Part shown: piece by piece, positions 19,905 through 29,134 of the stretch
Layout: every line of letters starts with the position of its first letter
Numbering within the stretch: the stretch's first letter is position 1
Source: Lodderomyces elongisporus
Lineage: Eukaryota > Ascomycota > Pichiomycetes > Serinales > Debaryomycetaceae
Length of the DNA: 64,000 nucleotides
Assembly: GCF_030384665.1 (NCBI RefSeq)
Contig: NC_083677.1
Span: 1,113,501 to 1,177,500, forward strand
Direction of reading: 5' to 3'
Made by a program: the position numbers and the translations under genes
Notes under the pieces: model-generated
The model's input: only the letters and a program-made list of their open reading frames with translations
Told to the model about the DNA's origin: nothing
Database searches by the model: none

Positions 19905-22900
19905 ATGTCCAACCTAAATCCTCTGGACAATACCTTACCCAATATTACACTACATAGTAACGAAACCTCTCAAGCCAATGGGGCTAAAGAGGATATAGAA
20001 AATAGACACAATGAAAGAGATCATGAGCCAACACCATTTAGACCAGGCAACAGTAATGGCAACAATAACAATAACTCATTACAGGTGCCACTGAATCCCC
20101 AGCCCAGACGCAAAAGAGGTTTATCACTACGATCACAGCTCTTTAATAAAGCTTTCAATATACAAGAGGATACACCACCACCACTGCTGCTGCTGCTGGT
20201 GCCACAACAGTCGAAAACCTCTTCTTCCAATACACAGGGACCAGCTTCAGCTCCAGTTCCAGTTCCATTATCTTCTTCTTCATCATCATCATTTCAGAAC
20301 CCACAACTCTCTCATCAGCAAAATTACCAGATCCCACTATCGGGATCTACAACAACTACATTTGAGCCACAAAAAGGTATAGAACTCCAGGACATTCCAA
20401 AAAACCAAATCCATTCACCACAACCGCCTCCGCTGATCAATATCGATGAAGCACCAGAACTTTTTTCTCCCATCAACCCAACTGCAGTTAAAGGTGCTCA
20501 CTACGACCCATACAATAGTCTTCTGGACGCACACTTGACAAAATCTTCTTCCCACTTGACAATGGATAGCATGAGGACAAGCAATAGTACAAACTCCTTT
20601 ATTGCCAAAAGACAACGACTACACGGTGTTCCAAAGAATAAATTTTTGACCCAATTGAAGGAATTAAAAAACAAATTACTAGGTATCAAGAGTTTACCCA
20701 ACACAGAGACAGGACGAATAATACCATTAAGTGTAAACCCAGAGTCTGTGAATTCATACTACCAGGACGAATACTACTCAACAAAATTCAAAGGGTATAT
20801 TGACGAACGAACAAATCACACTTATATCAATAACCTCATCACATCATCAAAATACACAGTCTATTCCTTTTTGCCAAAGCAGTTAAAAGCCCAATTTTCC
20901 AAAGTTGCCAACTGTTACTTTATGGTGGTGGCAATTATGCAAATGATTCCAGGTTGGTCCACAACGGGTCACTACACCACAATTATACCACTATGCATCT
21001 TTATGTCCATTTCAATTGCCAGAGAGGGATTTGACGATTGGAAGCGTCACGGCCATGATAAGGAAGAGAATAACAAACTCACCACAGTCATCAAAGAGGA
21101 TTTGGAGATGAGCAGCTTTGACACACATTCAATAAACACTATACTTACGGAGACCATACCGGTAAATAACAGCAGAATGAATTTAAATGGGAAAACCCAG
21201 CTGTTGTCCGTCCAAAACATTGCGTCTAACAATTCCTCATTATCCGATATGGAAGATTCTCTCACAAATGAAAACTTGGCATTTACCAATAAGCACGCAC
21301 TAAAACGCTACAATCTAAAAGAAATTCCTACAAAGTGGAAAAATGTCAAAGTTGGAGATATTGTTAAGGTCAACGAAGACGAGTGGTTTCCTGCGGATAT
21401 GATTTTGATTGCAACGAGCAATAACGATACGCAAGAAGCTTTTGTTGAAACAATGGCTCTCGACGGAGAAACAAATTTGAAATCTAAAGTGCCGCATAAG
21501 GATTTATCAGACAGGGCGTCTACAGTGCCTGGATTGAAAAATTTGCATGCTCTAGTCACAACTGAGGATCCTAACATTGACCTATACAATTTCGATGCCT
21601 CTTTTTCGATGCACGATATGACATTCCCACTTGGATCAGAAAATATGGTTTATCGTGGCAGTATTTTGAGAAATACCAAAGCTGTGCTTGGCCTAGTTGT
21701 GTTTACTGGTGAAGAAACCAAAGTCAGAATGAATAATTTGAAGAATCCTCGTACAAAGGCGCCAAAGCTACAGAAAAATATCAACTATATTGTAATATTT
21801 ATGGTGTTTGTTGTCATTATGTTAGCAGCATTCTCAACAATGGCACAACGACTTGAGTATTTCAGCAATAGGGATGGCGCGTGGTATTTGTATAACCAGG
21901 ATGCCGGTGTTGCAGCCACTTTGATGGGTTTTATCATCATGTACAATACGCTTATTCCGTTATCACTTTATGTCACCATGGAAATTATAAAAGTTATGCA
22001 ATTGTGTTTCTTGCAATTTGACATTGATATGTACCATAAGGAATCAAACACACCTGCAGATGCCAAGACTGCAACCATATTGGAGGAGTTGGGACAGGTC
22101 TCGTACATATTCAGTGACAAGACAGGCACTTTGACTGACAACAAGATGGTATTTAGGAAGATGAGTGTGTGCGGAGTTAGTTTTCTACATGATCTAGATT
22201 TATTGCTTACGGAACGGTCGAATCCAGAAGAAAACAATGGAATTGATAAATTGGTTCCGCGTACAAGTATGCATATACCTCAGTCTTCTACCAAAAAGCA
22301 AGCAAATCCAGAGTCAATGGAGATTGGATATAATCCCAGAATAAGCACAACTTCTTTGGCTAGAGAAAGCATGGATGTGCGCCAATCTGGGGTCAGCACC
22401 AAGACATGGGTATCAACAGCACAACCACGTAAATTGCAGGATGCTACAAATTCCTTGCATTTGCTTAGATACGTACAATCGCATCCACAAACATTGTTTG
22501 CAAAGAAAGCGAAATTCTTTTTGTTGTGTTTAGCACTTTGTAACACGTGTCTTCCTCGAAAAAAGGATAAGAACAAATGCAAAGACGGCAGTTCAACCTC
22601 ATCTTTGGATGACGAAGAAGTGGAAAAGGATATGGGTTCCGTCGGTGATAATGACAACAACAATAATAATGGTAATAATAACGAAAATGACGACGACAAT
22701 AATAATGGTCATGATGATTCTTCAATAACTTATCAAGCTGCTTCACCTGACGAGTTAGCTCTTGTTCAAGCTGCAAGAGATTTGGGCTATGTCATGTTTG
22801 ACAAGCGTTCTGAGAAATTAACAGTCAAGACATATCCCCATGGATTTGACAATGACCCAGTATTTGAAGAGTACAAAGTCTTGGATGTTATAGAGTTTTC

Positions 22901-25508
22901 TTCTGCGAGAAAGAGAATGTCCATTGTAATTAAATTTCCGGATGGACGCATCTGTGTTATTTGCAAAGGTGCTGATAATATTATATTGGAAAAGCTTAAA
23001 AATGCTAAAATGGCCAAACAAAAGGCTATGGAGATTTCTGTCCAAACTACAGAGAGGAAAATGGAAGAACAGGATGTTATTCTCCAGTCTAGATTCTCTC
23101 AGGACATTGAGTCTCGAGAATCTGGTCTTTCTTTCCGCAAGAGCTTAAATATTGGTGGCGGTGCAGGTGGTGCAGGTGCAAGTGCAAATTTTGGTGCCGG
23201 TGCCGGCGTCGGTGGTGATTTTGTTCATGGTAATCCTTCTGGTACTAATAGAGTCAACACTATAGATAGTGCCTTGATGGGAGCCGAAGAAGAAGAGCGG
23301 GAAGTGGCAATGATTGCAGAGAAAGCTCGTAAATCATTACATATTCAACAAGCTCGGAAATATACTTTTGAAATGAACGAGGATGAAGGCGGAGCGCGTA
23401 ATTCAACTAATGGATATGATAAACAACAAACTCATTCAGGCTCAGCATTGCGTCTCATTCCAAACGATAAATTACTTGTTAACGAAGAGTTTTTGATTGA
23501 AAAAACTCTTGAACACATTGAGGAGTTCTCTACAGAAGGATTAAGGACGTTGTTATACTCTTTCCGTTGGTTGGACAAAAACGAATATGAGTCATGGCAT
23601 TCTGAATATGCAAATGCAAAAGCTGCGTTGAGTGAGCGAACGAAATTGGTTGAGGAAGTTGGAAGTAAGATTGAATGCAACTTGGAATTGGTTGGCGCCA
23701 CTGCAATCGAGGATAAACTTCAGGAAGGTGTGAGTGAAGCTATTGTTAAACTTCGAAGGGCAGGCATCAAATTGTGGATGCTTACTGGTGACAAGAGAGA
23801 AACAGCAATCAATATCGGATACTCTTGTAGATTAATCAAAGATTATTCTACATTAGTGGTGCTAACCAATGATGAAGGGATGCGGAAGATTTGTGAGAAC
23901 ATCAAGTCCACCTTGAGAGACTTGGAAGGAGGTCGAATAGCGCATTGTGTTTTGGTCATTGATGGAGCAACACTAGGCGATGTTGAAGCGGATCAAGATC
24001 TATTTGCATATTTCCTTGAGCTTTGCGTACAGGTAGACTCTACCATTTGTTGTCGTGCATCTCCATCTCAAAAGGCTAACATGGTGAGTGCTGTACGCAA
24101 ATTGAAAAAATCGGCTGTAACTTTAGCAATTGGTGATGGTGCTAATGATATTGCTATGATCCAAAGTGCCGATATTGGTGTTGGTATAACGGGAAAAGAG
24201 GGTTTGCAAGCAGCAAGATCTGCAGACTACGCGATTGCCCAATTTAGGTACTTGCTAAAACTTTTGTTAGTGAATGGACGCTATAACTATGTGCGAACAT
24301 CAAAGTTTGTGCTTTGCACATTTTACAAAGAGTTGTTATTCTATTTAACGCAATGTGTTTATCAACGAAGCACTTTATTTTCAGGATCATCAATGTACGA
24401 GAGTTGGTCATTATCCATGTTCAACACTCTATTTACATCCTTACCAGTTATTTGTATAGGTATGTTTGATAAAGATCTCAAGCCGGCGACACTTTTGGCA
24501 GTTCCTGAACTATATGCCAAAGGCCGTCTTTACCAAGCGTTTAATCTAAGGATCTTTATCTCGTGGATGGTTTTGGCTACATTGCAAAGTGTTGGTGTCA
24601 CTTTTATGGCATTTTATTGTTGGGGGTTTACTGCATTGCGCGACAATACGACGTTTGCATTTGGCTCATTGATGTTTGCCGTTATGATTATATTGATCAA
24701 TGCCAAGTGTACGCTTCTCGAGATGCAGAACCGTCAGTGGTTAGCATTTGCTTCCTTCATCATATCAGTTGGTGGGTTTGGCTTATGGAACGTCTTGATC
24801 ATGGCTTTGTACAAACTGAAACAATCCACTATTTACTTTGTGGCTGATGGATTATATGAGTGGGGACGTGACCAAAGTTGGTGGGCATCGTTACTTATTT
24901 TTTCGTTTGTGCCGTTACTATTTGACATTTTCATCAAGATTTTTAAATTCATGTTCAAACCTAGTGATGACGAAATTTTTAAAGTTTATGAACAAGATAT
25001 GGAGTTGCGGAGGATATTTGAGACAGCTGCATATAAAGAGTTGTGTCAAAGCTGGACGTGGCCTCGAGATCCATCGACAACAAAGGCATTTTTGAGAAAA
25101 ATTTTAGTCAAAATTGGAATTTTGCGTGACAAACAAAGCACTGAAAAGGAAAATCCATCAGCTGATATTGAATTGAGCAATTATTCTAATTATGAGCCTC
25201 ATTTAGACATCCTGTCGTCTATTAACCGCAAAAGAGCTGGTACAAACCAATTAGACCACGAATTACCTCCTAGTAGTGATGGGTCTAAAATTTATGGCGA
25301 TGATTTTGCAAGAACCAGTGACGACAAGTATGAGACACTACCCAGTGGCAAGAGAATCAAAATCAAGCAACGTAATAGGAAATGGTCTCTTTCCAGAGCA
25401 TTGCGTAAACGTGGCAGCGCCAATGGTGATGATGACGACGACGACGATGTGGATGCAATCATTGATGCTAGATTAAAAAACTTGAGAGAAGAAGAAGAGG
25501 GCCATTGA
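19905..25508 (+). CDS. DNF3: P4-type phospholipid flippase, Dnf3 type
   Basis: Moves aminophospholipids between membrane leaflets at the Golgi/plasma membrane; in yeast Dnf3 acts with the Cdc50-family subunit Crf1. P-type ATPase motifs are all present: LDGETNLK at about residue 517, the membrane-4 element IPLSLYVTMEI, the phosphorylation site at Asp738 (DKTGTLTD), SPDEL and KGAD in the nucleotide domain, TGDKRETA, and GDGANDIAM at about residue 1410. The N-terminal flippase block KVANCYFMVVAIMQMIPGWS is of Dnf3 type. The extra-long loops (1867 aa, against about 1650 in S. cerevisiae) come from Pro/Gln/Ser-rich, Asn/Asp-rich and Gly/Ala-rich insertions. The tail is acidic with a run of nine Asp/Asn codons. 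It converges on BUB1 with only 185 bp between. Confidence 0.92.
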   Translation: MSNLNPLDNTLPNITLHSNETSQANGAKEDIENRHNERDHEPTPFRPGNSNGNNNNNSLQVPLNPQPRRKRGLSLRSQLFNKAFNIQEDTPPPLLLLLVPQQSKTSSSNTQGPASAPVPVPLSSSSSSSFQNPQLSHQQNYQIPLSGSTTTTFEPQKGIELQDIPKNQIHSPQPPPLINIDEAPELFSPINPTAVKGAHYDPYNSLLDAHLTKSSSHLTMDSMRTSNSTNSFIAKRQRLHGVPKNKFLTQLKELKNKLLGIKSLPNTETGRIIPLSVNPESVNSYYQDEYYSTKFKGYIDERTNHTYINNLITSSKYTVYSFLPKQLKAQFSKVANCYFMVVAIMQMIPGWSTTGHYTTIIPLCIFMSISIAREGFDDWKRHGHDKEENNKLTTVIKEDLEMSSFDTHSINTILTETIPVNNSRMNLNGKTQLLSVQNIASNNSSLSDMEDSLTNENLAFTNKHALKRYNLKEIPTKWKNVKVGDIVKVNEDEWFPADMILIATSNNDTQEAFVETMALDGETNLKSKVPHKDLSDRASTVPGLKNLHALVTTEDPNIDLYNFDASFSMHDMTFPLGSENMVYRGSILRNTKAVLGLVVFTGEETKVRMNNLKNPRTKAPKLQKNINYIVIFMVFVVIMLAAFSTMAQRLEYFSNRDGAWYLYNQDAGVAATLMGFIIMYNTLIPLSLYVTMEIIKVMQLCFLQFDIDMYHKESNTPADAKTATILEELGQVSYIFSDKTGTLTDNKMVFRKMSVCGVSFLHDLDLLLTERSNPEENNGIDKLVPRTSMHIPQSSTKKQANPESMEIGYNPRISTTSLARESMDVRQSGVSTKTWVSTAQPRKLQDATNSLHLLRYVQSHPQTLFAKKAKFFLLCLALCNTCLPRKKDKNKCKDGSSTSSLDDEEVEKDMGSVGDNDNNNNNGNNNENDDDNNNGHDDSSITYQAASPDELALVQAARDLGYVMFDKRSEKLTVKTYPHGFDNDPVFEEYKVLDVIEFSSARKRMSIVIKFPDGRICVICKGADNIILEKLKNAKMAKQKAMEISVQTTERKMEEQDVILQSRFSQDIESRESGLSFRKSLNIGGGAGGAGASANFGAGAGVGGDFVHGNPSGTNRVNTIDSALMGAEEEEREVAMIAEKARKSLHIQQARKYTFEMNEDEGGARNSTNGYDKQQTHSGSALRLIPNDKLLVNEEFLIEKTLEHIEEFSTEGLRTLLYSFRWLDKNEYESWHSEYANAKAALSERTKLVEEVGSKIECNLELVGATAIEDKLQEGVSEAIVKLRRAGIKLWMLTGDKRETAINIGYSCRLIKDYSTLVVLTNDEGMRKICENIKSTLRDLEGGRIAHCVLVIDGATLGDVEADQDLFAYFLELCVQVDSTICCRASPSQKANMVSAVRKLKKSAVTLAIGDGANDIAMIQSADIGVGITGKEGLQAARSADYAIAQFRYLLKLLLVNGRYNYVRTSKFVLCTFYKELLFYLTQCVYQRSTLFSGSSMYESWSLSMFNTLFTSLPVICIGMFDKDLKPATLLAVPELYAKGRLYQAFNLRIFISWMVLATLQSVGVTFMAFYCWGFTALRDNTTFAFGSLMFAVMIILINAKCTLLEMQNRQWLAFASFIISVGGFGLWNVLIMALYKLKQSTIYFVADGLYEWGRDQSWWASLLIFSFVPLLFDIFIKIFKFMFKPSDDEIFKVYEQDMELRRIFETAAYKELCQSWTWPRDPSTTKAFLRKILVKIGILRDKQSTEKENPSADIELSNYSNYEPHLDILSSINRKRAGTNQLDHELPPSSDGSKIYGDDFARTSDDKYETLPSGKRIKIKQRNRKWSLSRALRKRGSANGDDDDDDDVDAIIDARLKNLREEEEGH

Positions 25509-25693
25509 TCATGCATAAGGTGAAAGGTAAATTCCTGTTTTATTTTTTAGGTATGCATCAAAATTCAAAAAATTTCGAAATTATATATCTTGCCTCGCGA
25601 ATTACACATTAAATAGTGCTTATTGTATTATTAAACATTGCAAATTAAAAATTAAACATTATACATTATACATTAAAATTCTATCTGTTCACT

Positions 25694-28681
25694 TTATACT
25701 TTGTGTATAGCTGCAAGATCCAGTTCAAGTGACTTGAGTTTGGACTTGAGATTATGGCTTTTTGAATTTCTCTCAAGCCAAATCTCCATCTCTACTTGAA
25801 TATCCCTCAATTTCTCAGCAACCGCAATTTGAAAATTATCTTTATTTTCACTATTATTTCCGCTATTTTCAATTTTGGGGTTCAAAAGTATATCAAAAAG
25901 TGGTTCCCAAAGATTGGTTTGCCAGTACCGTTTAAAATTTTGTTGCGGACGCACTTTGCCAACGCGTATAGAGGTCGGAGCTATAGTGCTGGACGTAACT
26001 GATGTTCTCATTGCAGTAGAGGTTGAAGCATTCACCTTTAGATAGCTGCCGAATAGTAGTGTATGTACAATGCAAGCCAATCCATAGTAATCAGCTTCAA
26101 AAGTCCATGGTCTGCCCTCATTCATTTGCGGACAATCTTGGTCATCAGTTATAAGATGAGAAACAAATTGGACACTTGTTTTGTTTTCATTTTCAATTGC
26201 GTTGTTGCTGCTCCGGTTTTTGTCGTTGTTTCGAAAAGCAGTCATATCGATTGCTCTGCCAAAATCAATAATCGTGATTCCTTTTCCATCCCAGCCATTT
26301 TGCCCTTTTCCATCATAAACTTCACTCCACACGTGGTCATCCACATGATTTAATCGAAGCATGCAATTGTCAGCTTTCAAGTCACCGTGAATGATTCCAA
26401 TTTCATGCAAAACATTTGTACTCTTGATTAACTCAATGGTTAAAAATATACACAAATCCTCATCAACTGCTCGATTTTGGGATCGGAATAAATTAACAAG
26501 GTCTAATAAAGAACCGTGAGGATAATAATCTAAAATCAAAAAGCTTTCATCGCGAAACAAATATAGGGCTTCACATTTGATAAACAACCTGCTATGTTCT
26601 GGTGATTTCAACAATCTCTTATTGATTTGGTGCAAAATGTAAAATTCCCATTTAGAAGCTGGGTTCTCAACCTTGAGAGCTTTAGATGCGCCACTAGATG
26701 CCGATTCCACCAAGTACACATAGCCATAGCCCCCGTCACCTAGCTTTCGTATCAAGCAGAATAGCTCATCCCCTCCGCAATCAATCATTGACAGTTTAGA
26801 AGCTCTGCTGATTGATTTCAGAAAACCAGTGCTATTTCTGCGCTGCTTTGCTACAAATTCCATCGATTTATTGGATCGGTCACAAAAGCCAGGAAAAAGG
26901 CTTATGGGTATATTTGATTCCTCAATTATGTGATCCTGGAGGGCATGAGAAAACGGATCGATAATTTGCTGTCCTTCTATTTTAGAAGCCCCCGTGTGTA
27001 TCTCACGGTTCACCTGCGGGGAAAGCGAGTCCACTTGTGTTGGTATTGAATTGTCATGATGGTAGTTGTCATAGTGGTGTTGGTGATGCTGGTAGTGTTG
27101 GTGATGCTGGTAGTGTTGGTGATGTTGGTGGAGCTGAGGAACTTGGACTTCTTGGCTGTTACTACCATCTTTCTGATTATGATAACCAACACTCTGGTGG
27201 CCATTATTTTCTCTATAAAATTCTTCAACATGTTCCTTTGGGTGCAAGGTTTCAGTGACAAATCCTTCCAAGTTAGTTACAGTGGGTTCGACCACATTAT
27301 TGTCTTCATCTTCCGTTAGCTCCGCCGGCGGAGAACCATTAAACATATCAAGCACGTCGTTCTGCGCTAATTTTGTCACAGCGGTAAGTGTAGGATCTCT
27401 AATTTTCATTGTATGATCATCATTTAGTGGTATTGTAAATGTTTCAGTAATTTCTGCAACCTTGGTTTTGTCAATAGGCTTTGGAGAATTGCAATTTAAA
27501 GATTTGCTCATGCGCTGTCTGTAACGTGTTATAGCTAGTAGTTCGCTAAAGCCTAGCTCTTCCAGATGAACAGGGTATAATAAGTCCATGTTGATCATCA
27601 CTCGCTCCGGTCTTTTACCAGTAACCTCTACCAAAGTGTAGTACAAGTTTTCGTTGCCTCCTAAACGGTCTGTGCACACTCGTTGTTTAAATCCAGGGTC
27701 CAGTTGCTTCTTGCTTTCACTCAGAGATGCTTCACTGTTGTCTTCGTCTCGAAATATCTCAATTTTATCCGACAGTCGAATCTGTCGCTTCTCCTTCTGC
27801 TTCAAGATTTGTCCTTGCCACTGTACAGCAGGTATAACATTCTCCTTTGTTCTTTGTAGTTTGCTCTGTAAATGAACATCTCCAACATCATCAAATATAG
27901 ACAATAGCACGCTTCGGCTGCTCTGGTCGATATCTTGATATATATCAATTTTTGATTTTTTCATTTTGGGTTCCAAATATTCCCCTCCTTCATTGGGTGA
28001 ATTGGCTCGATCTTCAGCTGCACTAGCTGCTACACTAGCAGGACCGTGTTTTTCACTTGGCGCTATTCGACTTGATTCTTCCACTCCCGGTATTGTATTA
28101 GCGTTAATACGCTCATTAAAAAATTTAAAAGATTTCCGAAGTCTTTCAAGTGGAAATGCCAGAAGTTGGATTCCTAACTCGTATATCTCCCTGGCATCAG
28201 TAATTTTGCCTTCCAGTTCAAGAAAATGTGCAAACTCTTCGTAATATATCGCTAGCTGCACTCCAATCTGTTTTTTGGCCAAATATATGAATATGTCTCT
28301 TGGTGAATCTGAATACTTGATGTATTCAATCCATACTTTTAAATACCGTGGGTCGTTTTTGTATTGCGGTACATCTCGAAAGCACGATGTGCATCGCTCT
28401 AGCAAGAGCACCAACCCGCTCTCGACATTGGCTCCTTGTGGAAAATGAGTATGAGTCCAATCAATATAGTCGACAAATGCCTGTAGCGGGTCATCGAGCT
28501 CCTGTGACTTTTCAATGCTATACTCAAATTTGTCCTTTTCCAAGAGAAGTTGCGCTTTTTGTTTTTGGTACTTGTACGTATCGGAAGTGGAGTAAAATGA
28601 AGCTAGTTTTGAAACAGATCTTCCACCTTTCAGTGGTTCAATATTTTCCTTATGCTGTTCTATATAATCTATCTCCTTCAT
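25694..28681 (-). CDS. BUB1: Combined Mad3/Bub1 spindle-checkpoint kinase
   Basis: Spindle assembly checkpoint protein acting at kinetochores. The N-terminus carries a KEN box at residues 11-13 inside KENIEPLKGGR, the arrangement known from Mad3/BubR1. A Mad3/Bub1 TPR domain follows (about 50-195; FVDYIDWTHTHFPQG, PRYLKVWIEYIKY). A second KEN lies at 279-281 (KENVIPAVQW). The C-terminal kinase has LGDGGYGYVYLVE, the lysine in KALKVENP, the catalytic loop HGDLKADNCML and IDFGRAID. So one 995-aa protein has both the Mad3 degron-like motifs and an apparently intact Bub1 kinase. A His/Gln-rich repeat sits at about residues 525-550. A similar unsplit gene is known from yeasts that branched before the whole-genome duplication (Lachancea kluyveri). 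Divergent from GPI16. Confidence 0.9.
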   Translation of the reverse strand: MKEIDYIEQHKENIEPLKGGRSVSKLASFYSTSDTYKYQKQKAQLLLEKDKFEYSIEKSQELDDPLQAFVDYIDWTHTHFPQGANVESGLVLLLERCTSCFRDVPQYKNDPRYLKVWIEYIKYSDSPRDIFIYLAKKQIGVQLAIYYEEFAHFLELEGKITDAREIYELGIQLLAFPLERLRKSFKFFNERINANTIPGVEESSRIAPSEKHGPASVAASAAEDRANSPNEGGEYLEPKMKKSKIDIYQDIDQSSRSVLLSIFDDVGDVHLQSKLQRTKENVIPAVQWQGQILKQKEKRQIRLSDKIEIFRDEDNSEASLSESKKQLDPGFKQRVCTDRLGGNENLYYTLVEVTGKRPERVMINMDLLYPVHLEELGFSELLAITRYRQRMSKSLNCNSPKPIDKTKVAEITETFTIPLNDDHTMKIRDPTLTAVTKLAQNDVLDMFNGSPPAELTEDEDNNVVEPTVTNLEGFVTETLHPKEHVEEFYRENNGHQSVGYHNQKDGSNSQEVQVPQLHQHHQHYQHHQHYQHHQHHYDNYHHDNSIPTQVDSLSPQVNREIHTGASKIEGQQIIDPFSHALQDHIIEESNIPISLFPGFCDRSNKSMEFVAKQRRNSTGFLKSISRASKLSMIDCGGDELFCLIRKLGDGGYGYVYLVESASSGASKALKVENPASKWEFYILHQINKRLLKSPEHSRLFIKCEALYLFRDESFLILDYYPHGSLLDLVNLFRSQNRAVDEDLCIFLTIELIKSTNVLHEIGIIHGDLKADNCMLRLNHVDDHVWSEVYDGKGQNGWDGKGITIIDFGRAIDMTAFRNNDKNRSSNNAIENENKTSVQFVSHLITDDQDCPQMNEGRPWTFEADYYGLACIVHTLLFGSYLKVNASTSTAMRTSVTSSTIAPTSIRVGKVRPQQNFKRYWQTNLWEPLFDILLNPKIENSGNNSENKDNFQIAVAEKLRDIQVEMEIWLERNSKSHNLKSKLKSLELDLAAIHKV

Positions 28682-29134
28682 ATGAATTGTTCAGCCTGGG
28701 CCATTAATACAAGTTGTATATTAGGAAATAAAAAAGAAAATAAAAGAAAAACTCAAAAGAAGATTATAAAATAGAATTGTATAAAATAGAAAGTTGTAAA
28801 AACAAGATGTAAACAGAAAAGTAAACAAAGAAAATGTATAGGTCTCTCTCTGTGCAGTATGTATAAATATATTTTTCCCTCCTCCTCCCACTTTCCACTT
28901 GTATTGAAGCACACAGAGAGAGAGAGAGAGAGCCAAAGAGAAAAGAGAGAGAGAGAGAATTTGCAAATCAATGGTTCGCGAATACCTTGAGGCTACGCGA
29001 TAATCAAACACAAATTGATCCAAATCCAAACAAATACATAGTGAAACTACTAATCAAATAAAGAAAAGAAAGGAAAAAAAAAGAAAATTTTGAACATTCT
29101 TTTTCTTAAAGCTCAGATATACCATTACAACTTT
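28682..29134. other. Divergent promoter BUB1/GPI16
   Basis: About 450 bp. Contains two GA dinucleotide runs at about 28913-28932 and 28944-28960, a purine-rich block before GPI16, and poly-A runs. No gene seen. Confidence 0.45.
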
